Part shown: in pieces, positions 8,718 through 17,624 of the stretch
Layout: each line of letters begins with the position of its first letter
Numbering within the stretch: position 1 is the first letter of the stretch
Assembly: GCA_964645765.1 (NCBI GenBank)
Contig: CAZYBE010000014.1
Location: 1 to 64,000 of the forward strand
Reading direction: 5' to 3'
Source: CAZGMN01 sp964645765
GTDB lineage: Bacteria > Acidobacteriota > Aminicenantia > Aminicenantales > Aminicenantaceae
DNA: 64,000 nucleotides
Program-made: the position numbers and the translations under genes
Notes under the pieces: generated by a model
What the model saw: only the letters and a program-made list of their open reading frames with translations
Databases searched by the model: none
What the model was told of the DNA's origin: nothing

Positions 8718-9737
8718 TCAAGATAAAAATTCTTTCACGGCTTCCCTGTAATCCTCGATGATTTCTATCTCTCTTTCTCTCATCCTGTAGTTTTCGGGCG
8801 GCCCGCCCTTATAATCCTTGATAAACCAGTTGACCGTCCTTTTTATCCAGATTTCAAAAGGAGTGGGAAGGAAATTCAAATCTCTTCTCGCCTTCTGAGT
8901 GTCCAGAACAAATGGCCTCCGCGTGAAAAAAGGCGAGAACGCTGTCCCCAATCCTGCTTCCTCCAAAACAGAAGAAGGAATATCCACGAGCTCAACCTTT
9001 TTGCCCAAAACTTCAGCAGCTTTCAGCACAAAAGCTCTCAAAGTTAAAATTTCAGCTTGAGCGAGGTTGTAGGCTTGGCCGAAAGACGACTCATTCATCA
9101 AGTTCATGGCCACTGTTCGCGCGATATCATCCTGGTAAATGTGGGTGAAAACGTTCAGGCCGCTGTCAGGAAGAATCAAAGGCTTTCCGTCAAGAATTCG
9201 GATGAAATAGGAATAAGCCCTGAGCGTGTAGTCCCTCTCACCGATGACAATCGGAAGGCGGAGCATGGTCACCGGAAAGCCTTGATTTTCGAAAGCTTCG
9301 CGGAGAATTTCTTCGCATTTCCTTTTATGGTATCCGTAATTCCACCATTCGTCGTCTGTTTCTGGCCTGGGATAGAGAGGGCGGTCAAAATCCTCTTCGC
9401 GCAGGGGACAGGGAAAATCCCTGGTGACAATATAGACCGAGCCGGTGCTGATGTGAATAAAATGGCCGACATTCCCTGCAAAAGCCTCTACGGCTGTCTG
9501 GCTTTCTTCGGCTTCGAAGGCAATCATGTCGATAACGACATCGTATTCCTCTCCCCTTAGCTTCTTTAAAAAATCTCGGGAATCGTTTCTGTCTCCGCGT
9601 ATGCGTCTAACTCTATCGCCGAAATCATCCGGAGTTTTCCCGCGGTTGAAAAGAGCGAGCTGATGCCCGTCATCGACAAGGCGTCTGGCAATAAAGTAGC
9701 CGAAGAATCGCGTCCCGCCAATTATGAGTATTTTCAT
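8718..9737 (-). CDS. NAD-dependent epimerase/dehydratase (extended SDR)
   Basis: A 339-residue protein. The start at 9737 gives MKILIIGGTRFFGYFIARRL, the Rossmann GGxxxxG motif, at the very N-terminus. An upstream TTG at 9773 would extend into the repeat at 9748-9769 and is less likely. Residues about 140-150 (YGYHKRKCE) carry the YxxxK catalytic pair. The family includes NDP-sugar epimerases and chloroplast-type RNA-binding SDRs. The gene follows the GlcD-type oxidase on the same strand with a repeat between them. Confidence 0.82.
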   Translation of the reverse strand: MKILIIGGTRFFGYFIARRLVDDGHQLALFNRGKTPDDFGDRVRRIRGDRNDSRDFLKKLRGEEYDVVIDMIAFEAEESQTAVEAFAGNVGHFIHISTGSVYIVTRDFPCPLREEDFDRPLYPRPETDDEWWNYGYHKRKCEEILREAFENQGFPVTMLRLPIVIGERDYTLRAYSYFIRILDGKPLILPDSGLNVFTHIYQDDIARTVAMNLMNESSFGQAYNLAQAEILTLRAFVLKAAEVLGKKVELVDIPSSVLEEAGLGTAFSPFFTRRPFVLDTQKARRDLNFLPTPFEIWIKRTVNWFIKDYKGGPPENYRMREREIEIIEDYREAVKEFLS

Positions 9738-9747
9738 ATCGTCTTTC

Positions 9748-9769
9748 AAAAAGGGGGCTGTCCCTTTTC
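9748..9769. repeat. GGGGACAG-family repeat between two genes of one strand
   Basis: AAAAAGGGGGCTGTCCCTTTTC is a slightly degenerate copy of the palindromic family. It occupies nearly all of the space between the stop of the GlcD-type gene (9770) and the preferred start of the epimerase gene (9737), so it would be part of a shared transcript. Confidence 0.65.
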
Positions 9770-11188
9770 TCAATCAAATATCTTACCAGGATTGAGGATA
9801 TGATGAGGGTCAAAAATTTTCTTTATGCCTTTCATCAACTGAATTTCCTCCTTCCCGAGAACATAGGAGAGGAAATTTTTCTTCACAACCCCTATTCCAT
9901 GTTCGCCGGAAATCACTCCACCTCTCTCTTTACAATCGCGATAGAGCTCTTCACGGACCAATTCGCTCTTTTTGCGCCACTCATCCTCGGGAACAGGAAT
10001 GAGCCTTCCACCCTCGTAGCGAGCCTTCATGATATGGGTATGGACATTTCCGTCTGCAGCATGGCCATAGGTTGGAAGCCAGATGCCGTGCTTCACAGAA
10101 ATCTCGTGAACTCTCCTCACGTGCCTGGCAATCTCAGCCCTTGGAACTGAGATGTCGAGGACCTCGACCACTCCGGCTTTAAGCGCCTCGTAGAATTTGC
10201 TGCGGATATCCAGGACAAGCCTCTGCTTATCAGGACTGTCTGCGACATAAACGTCGAGAGCGCCCTTTTGCATACAAACCTCTGCCACGGTCTCAGAGAG
10301 CCTGTTCATCTCCTCTTCGCCTGAGGCATCGAGGATTATCAGAAGAAAAGTCTTTCCCTGCGAGCAGGGCCATTTCTTCTTGAGAAATTCCTCGGTTATC
10401 TGGACAACCTCCTTCTCCATGAACTCGACAGCCATGGGCAATATCTTTCTCCGCATGAGAAGAGGAACAGTATCGATGGCATCTTCCAGGTCATCATAAG
10501 GAATGATGAGAGACCTCGTTGCTTGAGAAGGAGGCATGAGCTGAATCGTGGCTCGAGTGACGACTCCCAGCGTCCCTTCAGAGCCGACCATCAAATTGAG
10601 AAGGCTGTATCCTGTGCTGCTTTTCATCAGTTTCCCGCCCAAATGGACGACCGAACCTCCTGGCAGGACAACCTCCAACCCTCTGACATAATTCCGGATG
10701 ACTCCGTATTTGACCGCGCGGCTTCCGCCGGCATTGGTGGCCACAAGGCCTCCGAACATGGCGCTTTCCTCACCAGGATGAGGAGGGAAGAAAAGCCCTG
10801 CCTCTTCCACAGCTTCGTAAAAATCCTTTAGAGTCACTCCTGCCTCGACAACAGACATCTGGTTCTCCTTGTCGACCTCGACAATTCGGTTCATTTTCTC
10901 GAGCGACAGGACAATCCCTCCAAAAGAAGGAACGCATCCCCCGCAGAGCCCGGTTGCGCCTCCGCGCGGAGTCACTGGAATCCTCTCCCCTTCTGCCAGG
11001 CGAAGGATTTCTGATACCTGTTCTGTGCTTTGCGGCTTGACGACAACCTCAGGCATTCGGGCGATTTCCGTCAGCCAGAATTCATCATGGCTGTAATCAG
11101 CCATTTTTTCCGGGTCGAGAATCAAGTTTTTGCGGCCTACGATTTTCTCTAATTTTTCTGTGATTTCTTTTGTAACCTTTTTATACAT
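9770..11188 (-). CDS. glcD: FAD-linked oxidase, glycolate/D-lactate dehydrogenase type
   Basis: A 472-residue flavoprotein. The PCMH-type FAD-binding domain spans residues about 35-215, with PVTPRGGATGLCGGCVPSFGG and the GSEGTLGVVT motif. The C-terminal domain ends with TYGHAADGNVHTHIM and the GVISGEHGIGVVKK signature of the GlcD/D-lactate dehydrogenase family. It oxidises a 2-hydroxy acid in the cytosol or at the membrane face. No GlcE/GlcF partner or iron-sulfur subunit is adjacent, so a single-subunit D-lactate dehydrogenase-like role is as likely as glycolate oxidase. It starts 14 bp downstream of the stop of the BNR protein gene. Confidence 0.88.
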   Translation of the reverse strand: MYKKVTKEITEKLEKIVGRKNLILDPEKMADYSHDEFWLTEIARMPEVVVKPQSTEQVSEILRLAEGERIPVTPRGGATGLCGGCVPSFGGIVLSLEKMNRIVEVDKENQMSVVEAGVTLKDFYEAVEEAGLFFPPHPGEESAMFGGLVATNAGGSRAVKYGVIRNYVRGLEVVLPGGSVVHLGGKLMKSSTGYSLLNLMVGSEGTLGVVTRATIQLMPPSQATRSLIIPYDDLEDAIDTVPLLMRRKILPMAVEFMEKEVVQITEEFLKKKWPCSQGKTFLLIILDASGEEEMNRLSETVAEVCMQKGALDVYVADSPDKQRLVLDIRSKFYEALKAGVVEVLDISVPRAEIARHVRRVHEISVKHGIWLPTYGHAADGNVHTHIMKARYEGGRLIPVPEDEWRKKSELVREELYRDCKERGGVISGEHGIGVVKKNFLSYVLGKEEIQLMKGIKKIFDPHHILNPGKIFD

Positions 11189-11202
11189 GCGAGTTCAGCC
11201 CG

Positions 11203-14200
11203 TTATTTTTTTATTGTAATTGCAGGAATCTCTGCTTTCCTGATTAATTTGTTAAAGGCAGCAACATCCTCGCCGTAAATAGAATTCAGCGCTGCAAGCT
11301 GTTCGTCCGCCTTTGCTGACAGCTCTTTAAAAACCTGGTAGGACTGTTCTGTGGGCCGGGTGTCGGCGCTGGCAACGACTGAAGCCAGAGCCGCAATCTT
11401 GTTGTCGAGCATGATCGGGTAGTTCAGAGCATCCTGGGCGCTCTTGGATTTTGACTGGATGAGCACATCTTCCACTGCGGTGAGCTTCTTCTGAAGAAGC
11501 TTTCCTTGCTCGATGATTTCCTTTCCCCTTTCATTGTCTTCGACGTGTCTCAAAATGTTGCCTATCTGTTTTTTGACATCCCGCAACTCGTTGATAGCCC
11601 TGTTTATTTCTGAAATCCTGTTGCGGATTCTTATAAGAAAATCAAACTGCTCCTGAAGGTCTTGCTGGGTGACCAAGAGGCGAGGGTCTCTCTTCCACTC
11701 GAAGGTTTGAGTCATCGATTTTTCACCGACAGTCAGCCTGGCCTGATACATTCCAGGCGCAGCCACAGGCCCGCGCGCCGTTGCTGCCCAGAGAACAGCG
11801 CCTGGAACCCGTTCCGCATCAGGGTAGCGCATATCCAGGATGAAGCGGTTCATGCCAGGCTCGGCCGCAAGAGCTTGTGGGCCTTGAAGCCGCTCGAAAG
11901 AAAATTCATCCGGGCCTTGCTCCCCTTCTGCTTTGCTTGAGAATTTCCGTATCAAGCGGCCAGCCGAGTCCAGGAATTCAAGGGTGACTTCCTCTGAAGG
12001 CTTTTCTTTAAAATAAAAATAAACAATCGTGCCGTTGGCCGGATTCTGACCCATATTGGGAATTGGCGTGTCGCCTCCTCTCAGACGATAGGCATTGCGC
12101 GGTTTGAATAAATAATAATCTCCCTCAGCGAGGCCAGCGGCTATTTGATACAAAGAGGTTAAGTCATCAAGAATCCAGAAAGAGCGGCCGTGAGTGGCAA
12201 CGACCAAGTCATCATCCTTGATAACCATGTCGTGGATGGGGACAACAGGAAGGTTGAGCTGAAGAGACTGCCAGCTCAGTCCATCATCAAAGGATACAAA
12301 TACTCCTGTCTCGGTTCCTGCATAAAGAAGGCCCTTTCTCCTGGGGTCTTGGCGTATAACTCTGACAAAGGTGTTGTCAGGAAGGCCGTTGGAAATCTTC
12401 CTCCAGGTCCTGCCGTAATTTTCTGTCCTGTAGATATATGGCTTGAAGTCATCCAGCTCATGCCGGTCAATGGCTAAGAGAGCAGCGGCCTCGTCAAAAG
12501 TCGAAGGCTCAATCATGCTGATTAAGCTCCACTCCGGCAAGTCTTTTGGAGTGATGTTCTCCCAGTTTCTACCTCCATTCCTGGTTATGCTAACCAGGCC
12601 GTCGTCTGTTCCAGCCCAGAGAATGTTTGGATTTTGATAAGACTCTGCCAGGGCGAATATCGTGCAATAATACTCAACGCTGGTATTGTCCTTGGTGATA
12701 GGGCCTCCTGAAGACTGCTGCTTTTCTTTGTCATTTCTGGTGAGGTCAGGGCTGATGACCTCCCAGCTCTGGCCTTCGTTTGTTGTCTTGAAAAGAAGTT
12801 GGGCAGCATGGTAGAGAACATTGGAATCAAACCTGGAGACGAGAATTGGAGATGTCCACTGGAAGCGGTATTTCAATTCAGCCGCGCCCCAGCCTATCGG
12901 ATTATCCGGCCAGGGGCTGATGACTCTGGTCTGGAGTGTCCGCGAATCCCAGCGGGTGATCAAGCCGCCATAGCTTCCGGCATAAACAACCTCAGAATTA
13001 TCGGTCCGGGGCACGACAAAACCGCTCTCCCCGCCTCCAACATCACACCAATCCGTGGCATCGATTCCGCTCCCTGTGGTGCGGCTGGCAATTCGAACCG
13101 TGGAGTTATCCTGCTGCGCACCATAGACACGGTAAGGGAAATGACTGTCTGTTGTGACATGGTAGAACTGGGCTGTCGGCTGATTGTCCTGGGCTGTCCA
13201 GGATAGGCCGCCGTTGAAGGAAACATTGACGCCTCCGTCGTTGGAGTTTATCATCCTATTTGGATTTTCAGGGTCTATCCAGAGGTCGTGGTTATCGCCA
13301 TGTGGAACGCGGATTGAATTGTAAGTCTTTCCTCCGTCCACAGAGCGGTAAAATCCGGTGTTGAGGACATAGACTGTCTCTGCATCCTTCGGGTCGGCGT
13401 AAATCCGGGTGTAATACCAGGCGCGCTGGCGAAGGCGGCGGTCATCGTTCATCCTGCGCCAGGTCGCTCCTTCATCGTCCGAGCGAAAAACGCCGCCATC
13501 CTCAGCTTCGATAATCGCCCAGATACGCTCCGGCTTTGCTGGAGATACTGTGACTCCGATCTTCCCCAAAACGCCCTGAGGAAGACCCTTGTTCCGGGAA
13601 ATCTCAGTCCAGGTGTCTCCTCCATCAAAGGATTTGAATAGACCGCTTCCAGGTCCGCCGCTGGAAAGGCTGTAGGCCGTGCGGTAAAATTCCCAGAGTG
13701 CGGCATAAATGATTCTCGGATTTGATGGGTCGAGGATAAGGTCGATGGCGCCGATCTTGTTGTCACGATAAAGAATCTTCTCCCATGTCTGGCCGCCATC
13801 TTTGGAGCGAAAGACTCCTCTTTCCTCATTTGGCCCATAAACATGTCCAAGCACTGCGACATAAACAAGGTCAGGGTTGCGGGGATGGATGCGAATCCTT
13901 GAAATCTGGCTTGTATCCTTGAGGCCGATTTGCTTCCAGGTCTTTCCGCCATCAGTGGATTTATACATGCCATCGCCATGGGAAACATTGCCCCGAATCG
14001 GAGACTCGCCCATACCGACATAGACGACATTCGGGTCGTATTCAGAAACAGCGATGGCTCCAACAGAGCCTGTTTTGAAATAGCCATCGGAGATGGGCTG
14101 CCAATTCAGGCCTCCATCCTCTGTCTTCCACACTCCTCCGCCTGTTGCTCCGAAATAATAAACAAAAGGCTTGCCAGGAACACCGGCAACTGCTGTCACC

Positions 14201-14385
14201 CGGCCGCCCCGGTAAGGCCCGATGCAGCGCCACTTCATGGCCTGATAGAGGCCCGGGTCATAACGATTGGCGCTTTTTGGAGCCTGGGCCTGGCCGAAGC
14301 TTGGAGGCGAAGAAATGAAAAGAGTGCAGATAAGAATTGAGACGATAAAGATATGGGTAAAAAGCTTTAATCTATATTTTTTCAT
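11203..14385 (-). CDS. Exported BNR/VPS10-type beta-propeller protein
   Basis: A 1060-residue exported protein with a signal peptide (MKKYRLKLFTHIFIVSILIC, cleavage near SFGQA). The bulk is made of repeated BNR/Asp-box units such as KTEDGGLNW, KSTDGGKTW, SKDGGQTW and SVDGGKTY, which form two sortilin-like propellers to about residue 790. A beta-sandwich segment and a C-terminal helical region (about 930-1040) follow. The family is often called glycosyl hydrolase or VPS10 domain protein, but no glycosidase acid/base set is visible, so binding of sugars or peptides at the surface is the safer inference. The start is preceded by AAAGGAGGGAAATC. Confidence 0.87.
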   Translation of the reverse strand: MKKYRLKLFTHIFIVSILICTLFISSPPSFGQAQAPKSANRYDPGLYQAMKWRCIGPYRGGRVTAVAGVPGKPFVYYFGATGGGVWKTEDGGLNWQPISDGYFKTGSVGAIAVSEYDPNVVYVGMGESPIRGNVSHGDGMYKSTDGGKTWKQIGLKDTSQISRIRIHPRNPDLVYVAVLGHVYGPNEERGVFRSKDGGQTWEKILYRDNKIGAIDLILDPSNPRIIYAALWEFYRTAYSLSSGGPGSGLFKSFDGGDTWTEISRNKGLPQGVLGKIGVTVSPAKPERIWAIIEAEDGGVFRSDDEGATWRRMNDDRRLRQRAWYYTRIYADPKDAETVYVLNTGFYRSVDGGKTYNSIRVPHGDNHDLWIDPENPNRMINSNDGGVNVSFNGGLSWTAQDNQPTAQFYHVTTDSHFPYRVYGAQQDNSTVRIASRTTGSGIDATDWCDVGGGESGFVVPRTDNSEVVYAGSYGGLITRWDSRTLQTRVISPWPDNPIGWGAAELKYRFQWTSPILVSRFDSNVLYHAAQLLFKTTNEGQSWEVISPDLTRNDKEKQQSSGGPITKDNTSVEYYCTIFALAESYQNPNILWAGTDDGLVSITRNGGRNWENITPKDLPEWSLISMIEPSTFDEAAALLAIDRHELDDFKPYIYRTENYGRTWRKISNGLPDNTFVRVIRQDPRRKGLLYAGTETGVFVSFDDGLSWQSLQLNLPVVPIHDMVIKDDDLVVATHGRSFWILDDLTSLYQIAAGLAEGDYYLFKPRNAYRLRGGDTPIPNMGQNPANGTIVYFYFKEKPSEEVTLEFLDSAGRLIRKFSSKAEGEQGPDEFSFERLQGPQALAAEPGMNRFILDMRYPDAERVPGAVLWAATARGPVAAPGMYQARLTVGEKSMTQTFEWKRDPRLLVTQQDLQEQFDFLIRIRNRISEINRAINELRDVKKQIGNILRHVEDNERGKEIIEQGKLLQKKLTAVEDVLIQSKSKSAQDALNYPIMLDNKIAALASVVASADTRPTEQSYQVFKELSAKADEQLAALNSIYGEDVAAFNKLIRKAEIPAITIKK

Positions 14386-14564
14386 TAACTGATTTCCCTC
14401 CTTTGAACGAGATTTTCATCTCTTCTGCTCTGATTCAAGTAAAAGGATTTATAATCCAAGAGAAACTTGATGTCAAACCCATATAATATCCCCTAAGCAC
14501 TTAGATGGTATTTTCTGAAAAATTGGCCAAATAAAATTAATGGTCTCGAGTTGAGTAGCCCGAT

Positions 14565-14645
14565 AGCTAACGCTTCTGTCTGTTCATTCCCAGACAACAT
14601 GAGGGGGGAATAAGCCAAAATTTTTGCCAGCCACCCAGGTTAGCT
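14565..14645 (-). other. attC-like recombination site, cassette D end
   Basis: Read on the minus strand, the site begins with AGCTAAC just after the stop of the upstream nuclease-like gene and ends with GCGTTAGCT. The two 7-mers (AGCTAAC and GTTAGCT) are perfect complements 81 bp apart. The interior can fold, with ATTCCC facing GGGAAT. This matches the R''...R' plan of integron attC sites (RYYYAAC...GTTRRRY, with the last two positions loose) in the orientation expected for the gene it follows. Stem details were checked only by eye. Confidence 0.55.
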
Positions 14646-14656
14646 TCATTGATCTG

Positions 14657-15367
14657 TTAAGCGGCACGAGATGGCTTCTGTAGAGGCTCAAGATGCCAAT
14701 GATACGGATTCGCGGACAACATCAGAAGAACAGCGCTATTGTCTTTCGGGTCGCAGACGAGGGTACCTATTTCAGGGCTGTGCCTAGCGGTAGCGAGGTT
14801 GGCCTTCAGCTTCTTCTCTACTTTAGGGATGCCGGATAGAACCTGGAACCGTTTGAGTGTGTTGTCTTTCTGGCGCCAGAGGAGTCTGGAGATTGTAAAT
14901 GTCATTGGGTACGCATCCCAAGGCCCTCGAACGACGCCCTTTGGGCTGAACTTACCCTCTTCCTCGAATAGATAGCCACTGGGGCTGAACACTGTTGCGA
15001 ACACGAATGCTGCGACTTCGATTGGCTTGTCGTCGATGCGGTACTCAGCTCCCCAGAGGTAATCCGCAAAGTAGTCGAGGATTGAATCAAACCCGTCAAG
15101 TATGTCCTTGTGCTTGTACCCGCACTTTATCTCGATTGCTATATATGAGTTCCGCTTCAAGCTTCTTGCGGCGGAAAGGTTCCCACACACAAGGAGGTCT
15201 GGCCGTTTTCCCTGTTGGATGTTTCGAACATCGAATAATCCCCACTTAGGGCGTTGGACATTGATCTTCTCATCGAAGACGCAAAACCCAAGTTGAGAAA
15301 GCCAGTCCCCTATCGACAACTTCACATCAGCTTCGCTGAGGCGGATGGTATTCTTTCTCGGCGCCAT
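14657..15367 (-). CDS. PD-(D/E)XK nuclease-like hypothetical protein (cassette gene)
   Basis: A 236-residue soluble protein. Its N-terminal half holds KRPDLLV (residues about 54-60), then YIAIEIKCGY about 15 residues later, giving the P-D...E-x-K spacing of the PD-(D/E)XK fold. LSIGDWLSQLGFCVFDE before it fits the usual lead helix and strand. It resembles restriction-type nuclease domains, but I cannot place it in a named family. It starts 45 bp after a degenerate attC core and ends 12 bp before a good attC-like site, the compact layout of an integron cassette. A role in defence is inference only. Confidence 0.65.
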   Translation of the reverse strand: MAPRKNTIRLSEADVKLSIGDWLSQLGFCVFDEKINVQRPKWGLFDVRNIQQGKRPDLLVCGNLSAARSLKRNSYIAIEIKCGYKHKDILDGFDSILDYFADYLWGAEYRIDDKPIEVAAFVFATVFSPSGYLFEEEGKFSPKGVVRGPWDAYPMTFTISRLLWRQKDNTLKRFQVLSGIPKVEKKLKANLATARHSPEIGTLVCDPKDNSAVLLMLSANPYHWHLEPLQKPSRAA

Positions 15368-15411
15368 GTGACTATTCTTCGTTAGAATCCATTAGGTTAG
15401 TCCATCGTAGT

Positions 15412-15485
15412 TCCTAGCGTTTCGCATCAGCGCGCATCATCCGGGCGCTAGCGCGGTGATGCTCCAGTATATGCATTTGTTACAT
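15412..15485 (-). other. Degenerate attC-like site, cassette C end
   Basis: On the minus strand, ATGTAAC is followed by a self-complementary stretch (GCATCACCGCGC ... GCGCTGATGC) and ends in AACGCTAGGA. The 3' core would need GTT in place of GCT, so the crossover triplet has apparently mutated. Its position and size, between genes on the same strand, match the neighbouring sites. Confidence 0.35.
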
Positions 15486-15502
15486 GCTTTAGCTTTCGAA
15501 AA

Positions 15503-16105
15503 TCAGAACTCAAAATCTTTAAGCAACATCTCCCAGGAATTGATTGCAGCTAGTGCAGTGTCATGTAAATCTCCAATTCGATTATTGTTCTTGTCAAAAA
15601 TATCTCCAGTTATGATAACAGCTGCCCGGCCAGATCCAAGGATCTTAGATCTGCCCTGGGCATCGATGGTCAGAGCAATAGATGCGCCTTTCTTTGGGGA
15701 AGTCGTAAGCTTGCATATTCTGTTTATATTTTCTAAGCGTGGTGCCTTTCCAGAATATCCATTATTTCTTGGTGGATAACCATGCTTTTCGTTGTTTGAA
15801 AGGTCTTTTATGATTTGCAGATGTCCGGAATTCTTAAAGACGCTATCTACAAGTGTTTCATCTTTGCTATTTCTAACAGCCCATCTTCTGAGATGATTCT
15901 GAAGATGCGCGATATTATGTATCATGAGATAAGCCACGTTTTCGAGTTCTTCTTTAGACATGCCGCCTTTGAAATCCTGAAAGATCCCAATTATACGGTC
16001 TGTTTCCACTACAGTTGCAGGAAGATTCTGAAAATTGAATTCCTGCATAGCGTCAATTGACGCATAAATCCGCCGAATACGATTGATAAGAGACTCGGTA
16101 TCCAT
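15503..16105 (-). CDS. Hypothetical protein (cassette gene)
   Basis: A 200-residue soluble protein I do not recognise. The start at 16105 (MDTESLINRI) has GGAG 11 bases before it, and the longer frame upstream would run through the attC-like site. The N-terminal half is helical. The middle contains LQIIKDLSNNEKHG, reminiscent of HEPN-type RNase families (Rx4-6H), but the match is weak. The C-terminal third is beta-rich (KGASIALTIDAQG, AAVIITGDIFD). It sits 16 bp after one attC-like site and ends about 18 bp before another. Function unknown. Confidence 0.55.
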   Translation of the reverse strand: MDTESLINRIRRIYASIDAMQEFNFQNLPATVVETDRIIGIFQDFKGGMSKEELENVAYLMIHNIAHLQNHLRRWAVRNSKDETLVDSVFKNSGHLQIIKDLSNNEKHGYPPRNNGYSGKAPRLENINRICKLTTSPKKGASIALTIDAQGRSKILGSGRAAVIITGDIFDKNNNRIGDLHDTALAAINSWEMLLKDFEF

Positions 16106-16120
16106 TGTTCTGTTCACTCC

Positions 16121-16188
16121 GCCTAACATAAGGCTCACTGGCGGAGAGCCCGGACAGCTGGCTTCTTGCACGTTGAAGCCAGTTGTTC
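16121..16188 (-). other. attC-like recombination site, cassette B end
   Basis: On the minus strand, the site starts 3 bp after a stop codon with GAACAAC followed by TGGCTTC, and closes with GCCAGTGAGCCTTATGTTAGGC in two halves (GCCAGT, then GTTAGGC). ACTGGC near the 5' side pairs with GCCAGT near the 3' side, and an inner TGGCTTC/GAAGCCA hairpin is present. GTTAGGC is the textbook 3' core. This is the best attC candidate in the window. Confidence 0.62.
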
Positions 16189-16190
16189 AG

Positions 16191-17480
16191 TCATTTTATT
16201 TTATCAAAGAGATCTGCTTCTTTTGAAGGATCAACAAGTATATCTAGAAGATCATGACCTGGAAATACGGTGGAGACCTTTTTCTGAACGATGTTTCCTA
16301 AGGATCTTAGACGCGCAAGCTTCTGAGGATAGCGAATTCGCATCTTGAGCGTATCGCTTCGTCTGATGCAATCAACAAATGCTTCCGCGGCTTTATCGTC
16401 AAACAACTCAAACATTTTCGCTATGAGGAGAGCAGCTTCGTCGGCGTAGAAGTCTGTCCTCCTATAGCGTGCGCTCGACCCCATATGGCCGACATAGGTA
16501 TGTGTAAGTGCCCCCACATAATCAACGACGCACTCTGGTGGTATCACAGATGCAAATGGGAATAGGTCTCGCGTGGCCTCGTTTTCGATATTCCACTTAT
16601 CGAGCCCGTCCTTCAGTTTCTGGACTAATGGCAGTATCTTGTAGCGTCTCGCAGCGGGGGAAAGATAGATGGTGGCTCCGACTAGAGCAACAAAGCGGAA
16701 TGCCTGATCTGTTACAAGGGCATTCCCCTTGGATATTTCTATGTCGACTCTTCGAACGATGTCTATCTGAACGTGCTTGGAAAGGATTCTCCAGAGAATT
16801 AGCACAACATATTCAATGTTGGAGCGAAGTGTGCTGCTTGAATCGGGATGGATATATGCCGAGAAGAGCCTGTGGGCTAATTCGTTCTTATACACTTCTG
16901 GCAACTCTGTAAGCGCGACCTCGATTGCAACCTCGTTACGATCGAACTCCTGCTTAGCCAGATTCTGCAGATATATGCCGATATCTATAATCTGAGAAGG
17001 GTATGGTTCTGCGAGAACATATTTGATGCAGTCATCCATCATTGCAAGAACCTTGATAATAGATGGTTCGGTACTTCGTGGATGACCGGCGAACAAGTGG
17101 CGAGTTTCTTTTGCTTGGTGAAGAACCTTACTAGCTTCGTAACCAATGACGCCTATTTTATAAGCGCCCTCTATGAGTTGATCATCATTAACGTACTTTT
17201 GAAAGTCATCGTAAGTCTTGATTTCCCGTCCTATGTTGACTGACTTGTTAAACAATTCCAAGCTGCGGTATATAATCTTGTTCCGAAGATCATCGACAAC
17301 AACATTCCAGAGGTTTCCGATGGAGCTTCGGTAGCCTTTAGCTGGCAAAACGCGAAGAGTCTCTTTGATGTAAGGATTGTCCCTAAGATCTTCGCGAACT
17401 CCCATCAAGCTACGCTCAAACAGCGGTACGATTTCCTTCTCTGGTACCCTAGCTGGAAGTTGAGATGGTTTTTCCGTCAT
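16191..17480 (-). CDS. Hypothetical helical protein (cassette gene)
   Basis: A 429-residue, mostly alpha-helical cytosolic protein without recognisable motifs. AGGAGGGATCGC precedes the ATG at ideal spacing, only 18 bp after the presumed core of the previous attC-like site. The N-terminal part (about 1-130) is charged. Residues about 170-330 contain hydrophobic helices such as SNIEYVVLILWRILSKH and FRFVALVGATIYLS, which may be membrane-associated or core helices. A final KIK ends next to the attC-like site at 16121-16188. Whether it acts alone or with its neighbours is unknown. Confidence 0.55.
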   Translation of the reverse strand: MTEKPSQLPARVPEKEIVPLFERSLMGVREDLRDNPYIKETLRVLPAKGYRSSIGNLWNVVVDDLRNKIIYRSLELFNKSVNIGREIKTYDDFQKYVNDDQLIEGAYKIGVIGYEASKVLHQAKETRHLFAGHPRSTEPSIIKVLAMMDDCIKYVLAEPYPSQIIDIGIYLQNLAKQEFDRNEVAIEVALTELPEVYKNELAHRLFSAYIHPDSSSTLRSNIEYVVLILWRILSKHVQIDIVRRVDIEISKGNALVTDQAFRFVALVGATIYLSPAARRYKILPLVQKLKDGLDKWNIENEATRDLFPFASVIPPECVVDYVGALTHTYVGHMGSSARYRRTDFYADEAALLIAKMFELFDDKAAEAFVDCIRRSDTLKMRIRYPQKLARLRSLGNIVQKKVSTVFPGHDLLDILVDPSKEADLFDKIK

Positions 17481-17497
17481 GCGATCCCTCCTGTATG

Positions 17498-17555
17498 ATC
17501 GAACTAGAGAACTGTACAGCGGCTATTAGACGTCCGCACGAGTGATTTGTTATGC
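17498..17555 (-). other. Weak attC-like site, cassette A end
   Basis: On the minus strand, GCATAACAAATCACTCGTGCGG leads in (GCATAAC core), then a GCGG/CCGC stem, and the site closes near AGTTCGATC. The 5' core GCATAAC is the exact complement of GTTATGC at 18488-18494, the predicted left end of the same cassette. That agreement is expected for a cassette inserted as a circle. The 3' half pairs poorly. Confidence 0.4.
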
Positions 17556-17624
17556 TTTCACATGTTTTTCTTTTCTTAATGGTCGCTGTCCCTTCCCTTG
17601 CTCGTATGTTTAAGTTCATTCTGT